Shown here piece after piece: positions 1 through 9,303 of a stretch of DNA of 21,662 nucleotides. The stretch lies in NCBI GenBank assembly GCA_017626655.1, contig JAGAIH010000142.1, positions 1-21,662 of the forward strand. Reading direction: 5' to 3'. Below the pieces are notes generated by a model, which was not told the origin of the DNA, searched no databases, and saw only the letters and a list, made by a program, of their open reading frames with translations. Source of the stretch: Clostridia bacterium. GTDB lineage: Bacteria > Bacillota_A > Clostridia > Oscillospirales > CAG-272. The translations under genes and the position numbers were made by a program. Within the stretch, counting starts at the first letter, position 1; the number at the start of each line of letters is the position of its first letter.

Positions 1-1
1 C

Positions 2-337
2 GTCAACGACTCCGTCCTGGAGTCCGCCCGTCTGGACGGCGCGAAGGAGCTGAAGATCTTCTGGGTCATCGCCATGCCCATGGTTAAGCCCGCATGGTTG
101 ACTCTGATCATCTACTCCTTCCAGGGTCTGTGGAACGCAGGCGCGTCCATGTACATCTATTCCGAGCAGTACAAGTCCTTCAACTACGCGATCGGTCAGA
201 TCCTGGCCGGTGGTATCAAGCGTGCGGGCGCAGGTGCTGCATCCCAGGTGATCATGATGCTGGTCCCCATCATCATTTTCGTCATCTCCCAGTCGAACAT
301 CATCGAGACGATGGGTTCCTCGGGTATGAAAGACTAA
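2..337 (+). CDS. Carbohydrate ABC transporter permease, MalG type (C-terminal part only)
   Basis: This is the 3' end of an inner-membrane permease subunit of a sugar-type ABC importer; the gene begins left of the window. The reading frame is open from base 2 and ends in TAA. The first residues visible form the cytoplasmic EAA loop that contacts the ATPase (ESARLDGAKELKIFWVIAMP). Two hydrophobic membrane segments follow, around PAWLTLIIYSFQGLW and VIMMLVPIIIFVIS, and then a short polar tail. The tail pattern (hydrophobic helix, then IIETMGSSGMKD) resembles the MalG/AraQ-like class (COG0395) more than the LplB/UgpA class. It lies 19 bases before the next gene with an AGGAGG site between, so it is co-transcribed. 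No ATPase gene is visible; importers of this family often share an MsmX-like ATPase encoded elsewhere. The class is well supported, the substrate is unknown. Confidence 0.9.
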   Translation, partial: VNDSVLESARLDGAKELKIFWVIAMPMVKPAWLTLIIYSFQGLWNAGASMYIYSEQYKSFNYAIGQILAGGIKRAGAGAASQVIMMLVPIIIFVISQSNIIETMGSSGMKD

Positions 338-356
338 TCAGGAGGTATATATAATA

Positions 357-2516
357 ATGAAGAATTTGAATAAGATTCTCTGTACCTTCTGCGCCATTCT
401 GATGGTCCTGACCGCCTTCTGCGCCACCGCAAGCGCCGGTTCGGCCTATCAGACCTACGTGTACGATGTGTACGGCGAGGCACTGTATTCCCCCGATGCC
501 TACACCGCCATCAGCTCGGTCGGCTCGGACTACATGGGCCTGGAGCTCCCCATCGAGAACCCCGGTGACATGGTCACCGACGAGGCCCAGAACGTCTACA
601 TCGCCGATACCGGTAACAACCGTATCGTGGTGCTGGACCGTTACTATAAGGTCAACTTCACCATCTCCGAGTTCTCCAACGACCAGGGCGTTCCGGATAA
701 GCTCACCGCTCCCCAGGGCGTGTTCGTCTCCGAGCCCAACGAGAAGTACGACAAGCTGATCTGGGTCTGCGACACCGGCTCCAACCGTATCGTGGTCTTC
801 GATGAGTTCGGTAACTTCCAGCGCATCGTCGAGGAGCCTGAGTCCTCCCTGTTCGATCAGGATTCGGTCTATAAGCCCGTGGCTATGGCCGTGGACGCCT
901 ACAACCGTCTGTACGTGGTGTCCTCCACCACCTACCAGGGTATCATCGTCATGACTGACGAGGGCGAGTTCACCGGCTTCATCGGCGCCCAGGCCGTCCA
1001 GATGTCCGCGTGGGAGATCATCTGGCGCCGCTTCCAGACTAAGGAGCAGCGCGAGGCTTCTGAGCAGAAGGTCTCTACTGAGTTCAACAACATCACCATC
1101 AACAAGAACAAGGGCCTGGTCTACGTCACCACCTCTACCATCGACGAGGCCGCCGTCTCCGGTGCCATCACCGGTAAGGATAAGTCCGGTACCAACTCCC
1201 CCGTCAAGCTCCTGAACGCCAACGGCTCCGAGATCATGAGACGTAACGGCTTCTGGATGCCCGCCGGTGAGATCGACTTCTCCAGCCGCTCCACCGACGA
1301 GATCACCGGTGTCTCCACCATCATCGATGCCGCCGTGGGTCCCGAGGACACCTGGTCCATCATCGACGAGAAGAGAAACCGTATCTACACCTACGACTTT
1401 GACGGTAACCTGCTGTTCGCCTTCGGCGACAACGGTACCATGCTGGGTAACCTGGGCTCCATCGAGGCCATTGCCTACCAGGGCGAGACCATGCTGATCC
1501 TGGATAAGACCAACGATAACATCACCGTCTTCCAGCGCACCGAGTACGGCGATATCCTCCTCCAGGCCATCGCCGCCGAGTCCACCCAGGACTTCGACCT
1601 GGCCATCAACCTCTGGACCGACGTTCTGAAGCGTAACTCCAACTTCGACTCCGCCTACGTCGGTATCGGTCAGGCTATGTACCGTAACAAGGATTACGCT
1701 AACTCCCTGACCTACTTCGAGTCGGCCTACGACACCGATAACTGGTCTAACTCCTACAAGGAGTTGCGTAAGGAGTGGATGTCCACCTACTTCCTGCTCA
1801 TGCTCCTGATCATCGTCGCCATCATTGTGGTGGTCATGCTCTTCTTCAAGTGGATGGGCAAGATCAACAAGCGCGTGGCAACCTCCGGTAAGAAGCGTAC
1901 CTTCGGTCAGGAGATCGCCTACGGCTTCCACATCATCTTCCACCCCTTCGACGGCTTCTGGGATCTGAAGCACGAGAAGAGAGGCTCTGTCCGCGGCGCC
2001 ATCTTCTTCATCGTTCTGGCTATCGCCACCTTCTACTACCAGGCCATCGGCCAGGGCTACCTCCTGGATCCCTACGCAAGCCTTGCATCCGTTTGGGCAC
2101 AGGTCTTCGGCGTTCTGGTCCCCCTGTTCCTGTTCGTGCTGGCTAACTGGTGTCTGACCACCCTGTTCGAGGGCGAAGGCAGCTTTAAGGATATCTTCGT
2201 GGCCGCCGGCTACTGCCTGTTGCCCATCCCGCTGCTGATCATTCCCACCACCATCTATTCCAACTTCTGCATCACCACCGAGACCGATATCATCGGTTTC
2301 ATCAGCAGCTTCGCCTTCATCTGGCTGGGCCTGCTGCTCTTCTTCGGCACCATGGTCACTCACGACTACTCCATGGGTAAGAACGTGATCACCGTCCTCG
2401 GCACTGTTGTCGGTATGGTCTTCATCATGTTCCTGGCCGTTCTGTTCACTACTCTTGTCGGTAAGATCGTCGGTCTGATCACCAATATCGTTGACGAGAT
2501 TCAGTACAGACTATAA
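357..2516 (+). CDS. NHL-type propeller / TPR-like / Yip1-domain membrane protein
   Basis: The 719-residue protein starts at an ATG behind AGGAGG (about 331-336). A signal peptide covers about residues 1-27 (MKNLNKILCTFCAILMVLTA, ending ASA). NHL-like propeller blades follow at about 65-400, with repeated signatures such as NVYIADTGNNRIVVLD and LIWVCDTGSNRIVVFD. A TPR-like helical pair lies at about 405-470 (DFDLAINLWTDVLKRNSN, YANSLTYFESAY). One membrane helix follows at about 477-498, then a basic linker and a multi-helix Yip1/DUF1282-like domain from about 516 to the end. The propeller and TPR parts should face outside and the Yip1 part should lie in the membrane. I recall Yip1 proteins next to DUF5696 proteins in Paenibacillus-type sugar ABC loci, and this context agrees. 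A role as surface sensor, scaffold or transport partner is inference; no catalytic residues are apparent. Confidence 0.85.
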   Translation: MKNLNKILCTFCAILMVLTAFCATASAGSAYQTYVYDVYGEALYSPDAYTAISSVGSDYMGLELPIENPGDMVTDEAQNVYIADTGNNRIVVLDRYYKVNFTISEFSNDQGVPDKLTAPQGVFVSEPNEKYDKLIWVCDTGSNRIVVFDEFGNFQRIVEEPESSLFDQDSVYKPVAMAVDAYNRLYVVSSTTYQGIIVMTDEGEFTGFIGAQAVQMSAWEIIWRRFQTKEQREASEQKVSTEFNNITINKNKGLVYVTTSTIDEAAVSGAITGKDKSGTNSPVKLLNANGSEIMRRNGFWMPAGEIDFSSRSTDEITGVSTIIDAAVGPEDTWSIIDEKRNRIYTYDFDGNLLFAFGDNGTMLGNLGSIEAIAYQGETMLILDKTNDNITVFQRTEYGDILLQAIAAESTQDFDLAINLWTDVLKRNSNFDSAYVGIGQAMYRNKDYANSLTYFESAYDTDNWSNSYKELRKEWMSTYFLLMLLIIVAIIVVVMLFFKWMGKINKRVATSGKKRTFGQEIAYGFHIIFHPFDGFWDLKHEKRGSVRGAIFFIVLAIATFYYQAIGQGYLLDPYASLASVWAQVFGVLVPLFLFVLANWCLTTLFEGEGSFKDIFVAAGYCLLPIPLLIIPTTIYSNFCITTETDIIGFISSFAFIWLGLLLFFGTMVTHDYSMGKNVITVLGTVVGMVFIMFLAVLFTTLVGKIVGLITNIVDEIQYRL

Positions 2517-2534
2517 CGCAAATAGGAGAATACA

Positions 2535-5500
2535 ATGATGAATTTTAGAAAACTCATGTCACTCTTCTTGGCTGTTCTGATGCTTTGCGGCGTGTTTGGA
2601 AGCTTTTCCGTGATCACCGCATCCGCAGCAGAGGCGACCGAGGAGACCACGGGAGATGAGGACGAGGTCCTGATCGAGGATTATATCTCGACGATCTACG
2701 GCTCTCCCGAGGATAAGCTGGCAACCATGAAGCTCAAGACCACCAAGGGGAACTACTCCATCTACGCAGATGAGAAGTCCGGTGAGGTTGCCGTCAAGGA
2801 CCTGGCTACAGGTCAGATCCTGTTCACCAACCCCTACGACATCGGCGTGTCCACCGCGTCCGATAGCGTCAAGAATCAGATCCTCTCCCAGATCATCGTT
2901 AAGTTCACCGAGAACGGCCGTGAGCGCGAGTACTCCTCCTACGAGTATGCCGCACTCCGCGACCAGATCAAGGTCAAGAACATCAAGAACGGTATCCGTG
3001 TGGAGTACACCATCGGTCGTGAGGAGGCCAGACGTCTGGTCCCCCGCCGTATGGAGAAGGAGCGCTTTGAGACCATGATCCAGGCGCCCATGGAGGAGTA
3101 CTACGGCGTTTCCTATGAGGACGCCAAGAAGTTCAAGGACGAGTCGGGCCACCCCCTCCAGTCCGCCTCCTTCTACCTCTGCAAGCAGATGTCCTACTTC
3201 GTTTACAAGGATCTGGATGAGTGCTCTTCCGACCGTCTGAAGGAAGACCTGCTCGATTCCTTCCCCATCGTCAGCAAGTACGATATCTACGTCCTCGATC
3301 CCACCGCGAACATCGTGGAGATCGAGAAGATCGAGGAAGTCATCAAGACCGCTTGTCCCAACTACTCCTACGAGGAGATGGACTACGACCACATGATGAC
3401 CGAGTACACCAGCGATGAGGAGAACCCTCCCGTCTTTAAGATGGCTCTGGAGTACACCCTCGACGCCGATGGATTCACCGTGCGTATGCCCGCCAACGGT
3501 ATCCGCTTCAACGAGTCCAAGTTCCAGCTGACCAATGTCAGCATCCTCCCCTACATGGGCGCCGGTAACAACGCCTATGAGGGCTACACCTTCTACCCCG
3601 ACGGCTCGGGCGCCCTGTTCGCCTTCGAGGATCTGGCCGACCAGAACACCTACTCTGTGGCCTCCAAGATCTACGGCACCGACTACGCTTACCATAAGCT
3701 GACCGGTACCTACCAGCAGACCGTCCGTTACCCCGTCTTCGGTATCGTTGAGACCGCCCGCTACTACGACTGCGTCGCGGACGACGAGGCCACCGGCGAG
3801 ATGAAGACCACCACCGTCAGCGGCGTTATCTACGACGGCGTTATGAAGGCTATGGAGGAGTCCAACTCCGCCGCCCCCGTCTACAAGCAGTTCGGCGCTC
3901 TGATTAACTCCGCTGATATCACCGAGCGTACCGAGAGCCGTGGCTTCGTGGCCATCATCGAGGAGGGCGATGCCCTGACCGAGCTGGTCAACTACCACGC
4001 CGGTGTCCTGTCTCCCTACGACACCGTCCAGATGAACTTCAACCCCCGTCCTAAGGACTCCTACAACGTGGCAGACGCCATCTCGGTCGGTACCAACAGC
4101 GAGTGGACCGTCGTTTCCAACCGTAAGTACGTTGGTAACTACAAGATCCACTACGTCATGCTGGCTGACGAGGAGATCGCTGCCAAGAAGCAGCTGAAGG
4201 CTGACGAGTGGTACGAGTCTTCCTGGTTGGGCATGGCTAAGGCCTACCGCGACTACCTGGAGAACAAGGGCGTCCTGTCTCCTCTGACCGCCGAGCAGAC
4301 CTCCTCCGATATCCCCCTGTATATCGAGGCCTTCGGCGCTATGGAGGTCATTGAGAAGATCGCCTCCATCCCCGTTGAGGTCATGAAGCCCCTGACCTCC
4401 ACCGAGGACGTCATCACCATGTACGAGGAGCTGTCCGGTAAGGGCGCTACCAACATCAACTTCAAGCTGACCGGTTACGCCAACGGCGGTATGTACGCCA
4501 CCGCTCCCAAGAAGCTGAAGTGGGAGAAGGCCGTCACCAAGGATATGTCCATGCAGGAGCTGCTGGACTACGCCGCCTCCGTCGAGAACGGCACCATGGG
4601 CCTGTACCCCGACTTCGACTTCGCTTACATCAGCTCTGATACCATGTCGGATGGCTTCTCCAGAAGAAAGCACTCCATCCGTACCATCGACGATCGTATG
4701 ACCTATAAGCGCGACTGGATCCCCACCCAGCAGAGATACGGTGGCATGTTCCAGATGATCGTCTCCCCCGCTTACTACGAGAACTTCTACGTGAAGTTCA
4801 TGGAGAACTACCTGGAGCTGAACAACCTGACCGGTATCTCGGTCGGCTCCCTGGGTAACGCGCTGAACTCCGACTTCGACGAGGATGAGCCTTACAACCG
4901 CGAGGATGCCAAGGCCTTCACCGCCAAGGCTCTGGAGTACATCACCGGCAAGGATGAGAGCGAGCTGCAGGTTATGGTCGAGGGCGGTAACGCCTTCACC
5001 TGGAAGTACGCCGACCACATCCTGGGCGCCGCCCTGGATTCCTCCCGTTACATCAAGGCCAGCTACAGCGTTCCCTTCATCGGTGTGGTCCTCCACGGCT
5101 ACACCAACTTCACCGGCACTCCTCTGAATATGGAGGGTGACGTGAACTACGCCAAGCTGAAGGCCATTGAGAACGGCGCCGCCGTGTACTTCACTCTGTC
5201 CTATCAGAACACCCAGAAGCTGAAGGAGGACTTCTTCCTCAACCAGTACTACTCTGTCCGTTACGACATCTGGTTCGACGACGTTGTGGAGATCTACAAC
5301 CAGCTGAACACCGAGATGAAGGACGTTCAGAACAAGCTCATCATCGACCACCAGTTCCTGACCGGTATGCGTGTGCCCGATATCGATGAGCTGGATCGCG
5401 ACCTGACCACCGAGTTCGAGTCCGTCCTGGACTTCCAGAACAACAAGGCCGAGTACGAGGCTAAGCAGAAGGCTGAGGCCGTCGCTGACGCCCGTGACCA

Positions 5501-8282
5501 GATCGCCTCCGTCGAGGTCGCCGCCGGCCGCTTCGTCAAGGACTGCGTGACCTACTACAGCGGTATCTCCGGCGCTGCCTACATGTACGTCACCGGTGAC
5601 CGTTCCTTCGAGCGCCGTCTCGCCTCCTACGTCGAGGCCAAGGCCGCTTACGACGCCGTCATGGCCGAGTATGAGGCTGCCGACGAGGCAGGCAAGAAGG
5701 AGATGGAGCCCATCGTCTCCACCGCCGAGGCTACCGAGAAGCAGGCTCTGGGTCAGCTCAGAACCTACATCCGTAACGTTGGCCGCGCGATCGTGACCAT
5801 CGAGAATGAGTACGCCGCCCTGACCCAGCTCCTGGAGGATGCAAAGGCCGGTAAGCTGCTCATCAACAACACCGAGGGCTGCCCTCAGTCCATCATCAAC
5901 GAGATCGAGCTCCAGCTGGCCAACACCGAGAAGCTCATGGAGACCACTCTGGGCGTCAAGTTTAACATGACCGTTGATAAGGCCGAGGTCGATACCTTCC
6001 TGTACACCCACATCTCCACCCTGATCTTCTCCTGCTACGGTGAGGCCAACCACACCAGCGCAGGTATCGTCGGCAAGGCAGAGAACCTGTACAAGATGCT
6101 CTCCGCCGAGGACTACGGCCTGCTCATGAGCGAGCTGGATATCCTCCGCTACCTGGCTGCCAACAAGGATATGACCGACGATCAGCTGATCGCCAAGTAT
6201 GGCCTGAAGGCTGACAAGTCCTCCGTGGACGGTCTGATCCTCTTCATCAAGGAGCTGCTGGGCGAGACCTACAGCTTCGATCCCATCATCGCTAACATGG
6301 ACGGCGGTATCGAGGACAACATCCGCGACTACTTCGTCTCCCTGCTGTACTCCCAGATCACCAACCTGTCCGCAGGCTCCGTGGTCCCCGCTCTGAACTT
6401 CGTTCCCACCCGTATCAACGATAAGGGCCGTATCGTTCCCAACACCGCCAACATCAACAACGTCGTCAAGCTGATCGACGACGAGATCAAGGCTGTGCTG
6501 ACCGGTCCTAAGGGCGTTCTCTACAACATCGAGAACGGCGACTACACGCTCTCCAAGTACTTCACCGAGGAGCAGATGGAGAAGCTCATCGACGCCGGCG
6601 TCAAGATCATCAACGAGAACATCCGTACCGAGCAGAACATCATCCCCGCCGAGAAGGCTGTTGAGTACGCGACTCCCGATACCATGAGAGCCGATCTCCG
6701 CAACTACATCGAGAGCTCCTACTACCGCGCTGCCATCGACGAGATCACTCCCGCCGACGCAGGCGACGTGACCCTCCAGGTCATCACCGTCTCTACCCAG
6801 ACCAGCGCCAGCATCGACCTCCTGGTCAGCCTCCGCGCCGATGCCTACGAGTTCGGAGAGGAGACCAAGTACGAGGATATCGTCAAGGCTATGAAGGCTG
6901 ACACCGAGTTGCAGGCTCTCCTGGACGGCATCAACGATTCCGTCAAGGGCGCTTACGGCGACGTCCGTCCTCAGCTGGAGAAGGCATTCCTGAAGGCCTT
7001 CGCTACCAAGGTCCTGGGCAAGGATAAGGCTCCTACCCTGGAGAACGCTTCCTACGACGTCGAGGACGCCGAGGGCAACAAGACTACCTACAAGCTCCGC
7101 GACGAGGCTCTGGAGATCCTCTCCAAGCTGACCGCTACCTCCACCGTGGACGAGGCCGAGGCCATCGTCGCTGAGATCGTCACCCTGCACGACAAGTACA
7201 TCGAGTCCCTCGACGAGGGCTACGATCCCACCGCCGACGTCAAGAATTACGTCTACTACAGCTTCCTCGCTCTCATGAGAGACCAGGTCCTCAAGGAGAT
7301 CGACAACTACTTCTACGACGCCCAGATGGCTAAGATGGACGCTACCATCCGCGCCAAGGTTGCCGAGAATGTCGAGTCCATCAAGGCTAAGCTCCCCGCC
7401 GAGTACACGGTTTACGACATCTACGCAGAGGTCGCGAGCATCCTGGGTGATTCCGAGAACAACGTCAACGACTTCGTCGACGCCGTTGCCTCCGAGGTCA
7501 CTCACTCCGCCGAGGGCAAGTTCAGCACCGAGGACGACATCCTGGCTTACTACGCATACCTGCTCTTCAACTCCTTCGAGGGCTACGATCTCTCCGAGAA
7601 GCCTACCCTCTCTGTTGAAGGTAACGCCACCAAGGTCAACAACGCGCTGAAGATCCTGGACGCTGATTTCGAGGATCGTCTGCCCCTGCTGCTGGCCCAG
7701 GCCAAGGCGAACACCAAGCGCGGCTTCCTGCCCAACTACAACATCCGCGCCATGTTCACCGCTGAGGAGTACGAGGCACTCGGTAACGAGCTGGTCTCTG
7801 CTCTGATCAAGGCTAAGTTCGCTGAGGAGTCCCAGCGTGAGACCCTCCTTCCCGAGACTCTCCGCTACCTCGAGTACTGCTACTACACCGCAGTCCTGGA
7901 GCAGCTCTCCGCTGACGAGCTTCCCAAGTTCCACGTCTCCGAGATCTACGCCGGTACCCTGAGCGACGCCGCTATGGGTCTGAAGGATCTCATGTACTTC
8001 TTCGTCACCGCTTACTCCGACCTCACCGAGGAGCAGATCGACGCTCTGATCGAGCCTCCCAAGGGCCCCGGCACGGGTGATGACGATGAAGACGAGGCTT
8101 CCCGCTACCTGTCCGATGACGGTCGCATCGTGTCTGTTACCTACGGTACCAAGAACGCTGACGGCAGTTATTCCGCTTACAAGACTTTCATCCTGAACTA
8201 CAACAACTTCTCGGTGAACGTTGAGTACGGCGACGTCACGTACACCATCCCTGCATATGGTTACGTGGTCGTAATGCACTGA
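2535..8282 (+). CDS. Giant secreted DUF5696-type protein with large helical insertion
   Basis: The 1915-residue protein starts at the first of two ATGs behind TAGGAG. A signal peptide covers about residues 1-32 (ending ITASAAE). A beta-rich N-terminal domain follows (about 50-170, GNYSIYADEKSGEVAVKDLA). The stretch at about 338-364 (LPYMGAGNNAYEGYTFYPDG, then SGALF) is what I recognise as DUF5696. Residues 590-870 read like alternating strands and helices of a TIM barrel: LYIEAFGA, GLYPDFDFAY, LQVMVEGGNAF and VVLHGYTNFTG, with acidic residues at strand ends as in glycosidases. A helix-rich, partly coiled-coil region fills about 955-1850. After an acidic linker (GTGDDDEDEAS) comes a terminal beta module (FILNYNNFSVNVEYG, YTIPAYGYVVV) that in smaller relatives directly follows the core. 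The position between sugar permeases suggests surface glycan binding or cleavage; enzymatic activity is not proven. There is no anchor motif, so it is probably secreted or held by partners. Confidence 0.85.
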   Translation: MMNFRKLMSLFLAVLMLCGVFGSFSVITASAAEATEETTGDEDEVLIEDYISTIYGSPEDKLATMKLKTTKGNYSIYADEKSGEVAVKDLATGQILFTNPYDIGVSTASDSVKNQILSQIIVKFTENGREREYSSYEYAALRDQIKVKNIKNGIRVEYTIGREEARRLVPRRMEKERFETMIQAPMEEYYGVSYEDAKKFKDESGHPLQSASFYLCKQMSYFVYKDLDECSSDRLKEDLLDSFPIVSKYDIYVLDPTANIVEIEKIEEVIKTACPNYSYEEMDYDHMMTEYTSDEENPPVFKMALEYTLDADGFTVRMPANGIRFNESKFQLTNVSILPYMGAGNNAYEGYTFYPDGSGALFAFEDLADQNTYSVASKIYGTDYAYHKLTGTYQQTVRYPVFGIVETARYYDCVADDEATGEMKTTTVSGVIYDGVMKAMEESNSAAPVYKQFGALINSADITERTESRGFVAIIEEGDALTELVNYHAGVLSPYDTVQMNFNPRPKDSYNVADAISVGTNSEWTVVSNRKYVGNYKIHYVMLADEEIAAKKQLKADEWYESSWLGMAKAYRDYLENKGVLSPLTAEQTSSDIPLYIEAFGAMEVIEKIASIPVEVMKPLTSTEDVITMYEELSGKGATNINFKLTGYANGGMYATAPKKLKWEKAVTKDMSMQELLDYAASVENGTMGLYPDFDFAYISSDTMSDGFSRRKHSIRTIDDRMTYKRDWIPTQQRYGGMFQMIVSPAYYENFYVKFMENYLELNNLTGISVGSLGNALNSDFDEDEPYNREDAKAFTAKALEYITGKDESELQVMVEGGNAFTWKYADHILGAALDSSRYIKASYSVPFIGVVLHGYTNFTGTPLNMEGDVNYAKLKAIENGAAVYFTLSYQNTQKLKEDFFLNQYYSVRYDIWFDDVVEIYNQLNTEMKDVQNKLIIDHQFLTGMRVPDIDELDRDLTTEFESVLDFQNNKAEYEAKQKAEAVADARDQIASVEVAAGRFVKDCVTYYSGISGAAYMYVTGDRSFERRLASYVEAKAAYDAVMAEYEAADEAGKKEMEPIVSTAEATEKQALGQLRTYIRNVGRAIVTIENEYAALTQLLEDAKAGKLLINNTEGCPQSIINEIELQLANTEKLMETTLGVKFNMTVDKAEVDTFLYTHISTLIFSCYGEANHTSAGIVGKAENLYKMLSAEDYGLLMSELDILRYLAANKDMTDDQLIAKYGLKADKSSVDGLILFIKELLGETYSFDPIIANMDGGIEDNIRDYFVSLLYSQITNLSAGSVVPALNFVPTRINDKGRIVPNTANINNVVKLIDDEIKAVLTGPKGVLYNIENGDYTLSKYFTEEQMEKLIDAGVKIINENIRTEQNIIPAEKAVEYATPDTMRADLRNYIESSYYRAAIDEITPADAGDVTLQVITVSTQTSASIDLLVSLRADAYEFGEETKYEDIVKAMKADTELQALLDGINDSVKGAYGDVRPQLEKAFLKAFATKVLGKDKAPTLENASYDVEDAEGNKTTYKLRDEALEILSKLTATSTVDEAEAIVAEIVTLHDKYIESLDEGYDPTADVKNYVYYSFLALMRDQVLKEIDNYFYDAQMAKMDATIRAKVAENVESIKAKLPAEYTVYDIYAEVASILGDSENNVNDFVDAVASEVTHSAEGKFSTEDDILAYYAYLLFNSFEGYDLSEKPTLSVEGNATKVNNALKILDADFEDRLPLLLAQAKANTKRGFLPNYNIRAMFTAEEYEALGNELVSALIKAKFAEESQRETLLPETLRYLEYCYYTAVLEQLSADELPKFHVSEIYAGTLSDAAMGLKDLMYFFVTAYSDLTEEQIDALIEPPKGPGTGDDDEDEASRYLSDDGRIVSVTYGTKNADGSYSAYKTFILNYNNFSVNVEYGDVTYTIPAYGYVVVMH

Positions 8283-8316
8283 TGCGGACTAAGAAAGAAA
8301 GAGAGGTAACATTACT

Positions 8317-9291
8317 ATGACCAACGAAGCGAAGCTTCAACAGACGGTCAGCGCGCCTAAGACCAAGAAGCGCAAGGTTGCTTCCTTGGACAAGAAGAAG
8401 GCCCGCGCCGGCTGGGTATTCGTTCTGCCCTTCGTCATTGGTTTCCTTCTCGTTTACCTGCCTATCATCTGGAACTCCATTTTCATGAGCTTCCATAGCC
8501 TCCATATTGTAACCGGTGGTGGTTACACGCTGGAGTTTGTAGGCCTCGAGAACTACAGTGACGCCCTGTTTGAGGATCCGCTCTTTGTTCAGACCCTGAT
8601 CACGGGTCTGAAGGAGCTGGCCTTCGACGTTCCCGCAATCCTGATCTTTTCCCTGTTCATGGCCGTTCTTCTGAACCAGAAGATGGCCGGCCGTGCCGTT
8701 TTCCGTGCTATCTTCTTCATCCCCGTCATTCTTTCCACGGGTATCATGGAGTCCATCGAGGGCCAGAACATTCTGGGTACCATGATGGAGGGTAGCGACA
8801 GTATTGACGGCTCGGAACAAAGTGCCGCCAGCGAGATCGTTTCCGTCATGGATATCGAGCGTCTGTTCTACTCCATGAAGATCGGTAAAGAGCTGGTCGA
8901 GTACGTCGTTAAGATGATCAACGAGATCTATGACATCGTCAACCGTTCCGGTGTTCAGATGCTGATCTTCCTGGCCGGTCTCCAGTCCATCTCTCCCGCT
9001 ATTTATGAGGCTTGCCGTATCGATGGTTGTACCTCTTGGGAGACCTTCTGGAAGATCACCTTCCCCATGATCAGCCCCATGATCCTGGTCAACGCCGTGT
9101 ACACCATCATTGACTCCTTCACCACCGATTCCAACTCGGTCATGAAGTACATCAACCAGGTGTACCAGGGCTCTGACGGACAGGTTCTCTCCTCCGCCAT
9201 GGCGTGGATGTACTTCCTGATCGTTATGCTCATCCTGGCCGCGGTCGCCGGTATCTTCTCGGCATTCGTCTTCTACCAGAAACGTGATTAA
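8317..9291 (+). CDS. Sugar ABC transporter permease, LplB/UgpA type
   Basis: The 324-residue polytopic membrane protein starts at an ATG behind GAGAGG. A basic cytoplasmic N-terminus (KKRKVASLDKKKARAG) precedes the first helix at about 32-54 (WVFVLPFVIGFLLVYLPIIW). Helices follow at about 98-122 and 128-145, two more flank the EAA loop, and the last is at about 295-317. The EAA loop, at about 226-250 (AIYEACRIDGCTSWETFWKI, then TFPM), is the ATPase docking site of MalF/UgpA-class permeases (COG1175). The gene follows the DUF5696 gene by 34 bases and precedes the partner permease by 12, so all belong to one transcript. A polar stretch at about 148-195 between membrane segments is long for the class. 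The import direction is inferred from the family, and the sugar is unknown. Confidence 0.93.
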   Translation: MTNEAKLQQTVSAPKTKKRKVASLDKKKARAGWVFVLPFVIGFLLVYLPIIWNSIFMSFHSLHIVTGGGYTLEFVGLENYSDALFEDPLFVQTLITGLKELAFDVPAILIFSLFMAVLLNQKMAGRAVFRAIFFIPVILSTGIMESIEGQNILGTMMEGSDSIDGSEQSAASEIVSVMDIERLFYSMKIGKELVEYVVKMINEIYDIVNRSGVQMLIFLAGLQSISPAIYEACRIDGCTSWETFWKITFPMISPMILVNAVYTIIDSFTTDSNSVMKYINQVYQGSDGQVLSSAMAWMYFLIVMLILAAVAGIFSAFVFYQKRD

Positions 9292-9303
9292 GGAGGTATA
9301 GAA

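Noticed and set aside
300..2363. A 687-residue antisense frame opposite the Yip1-domain gene
   Set aside because: Same codon-bias shadow; the translated sequence resembles no protein family.
2559..8279. A 1906-residue open frame antisense to the DUF5696 gene
   Set aside because: It is codon-aligned with the real gene and exists only because TTA, CTA and TCA are avoided. Its translation is low-complexity in Gly, Val, Leu, Asp and His, and it has no ribosome site.
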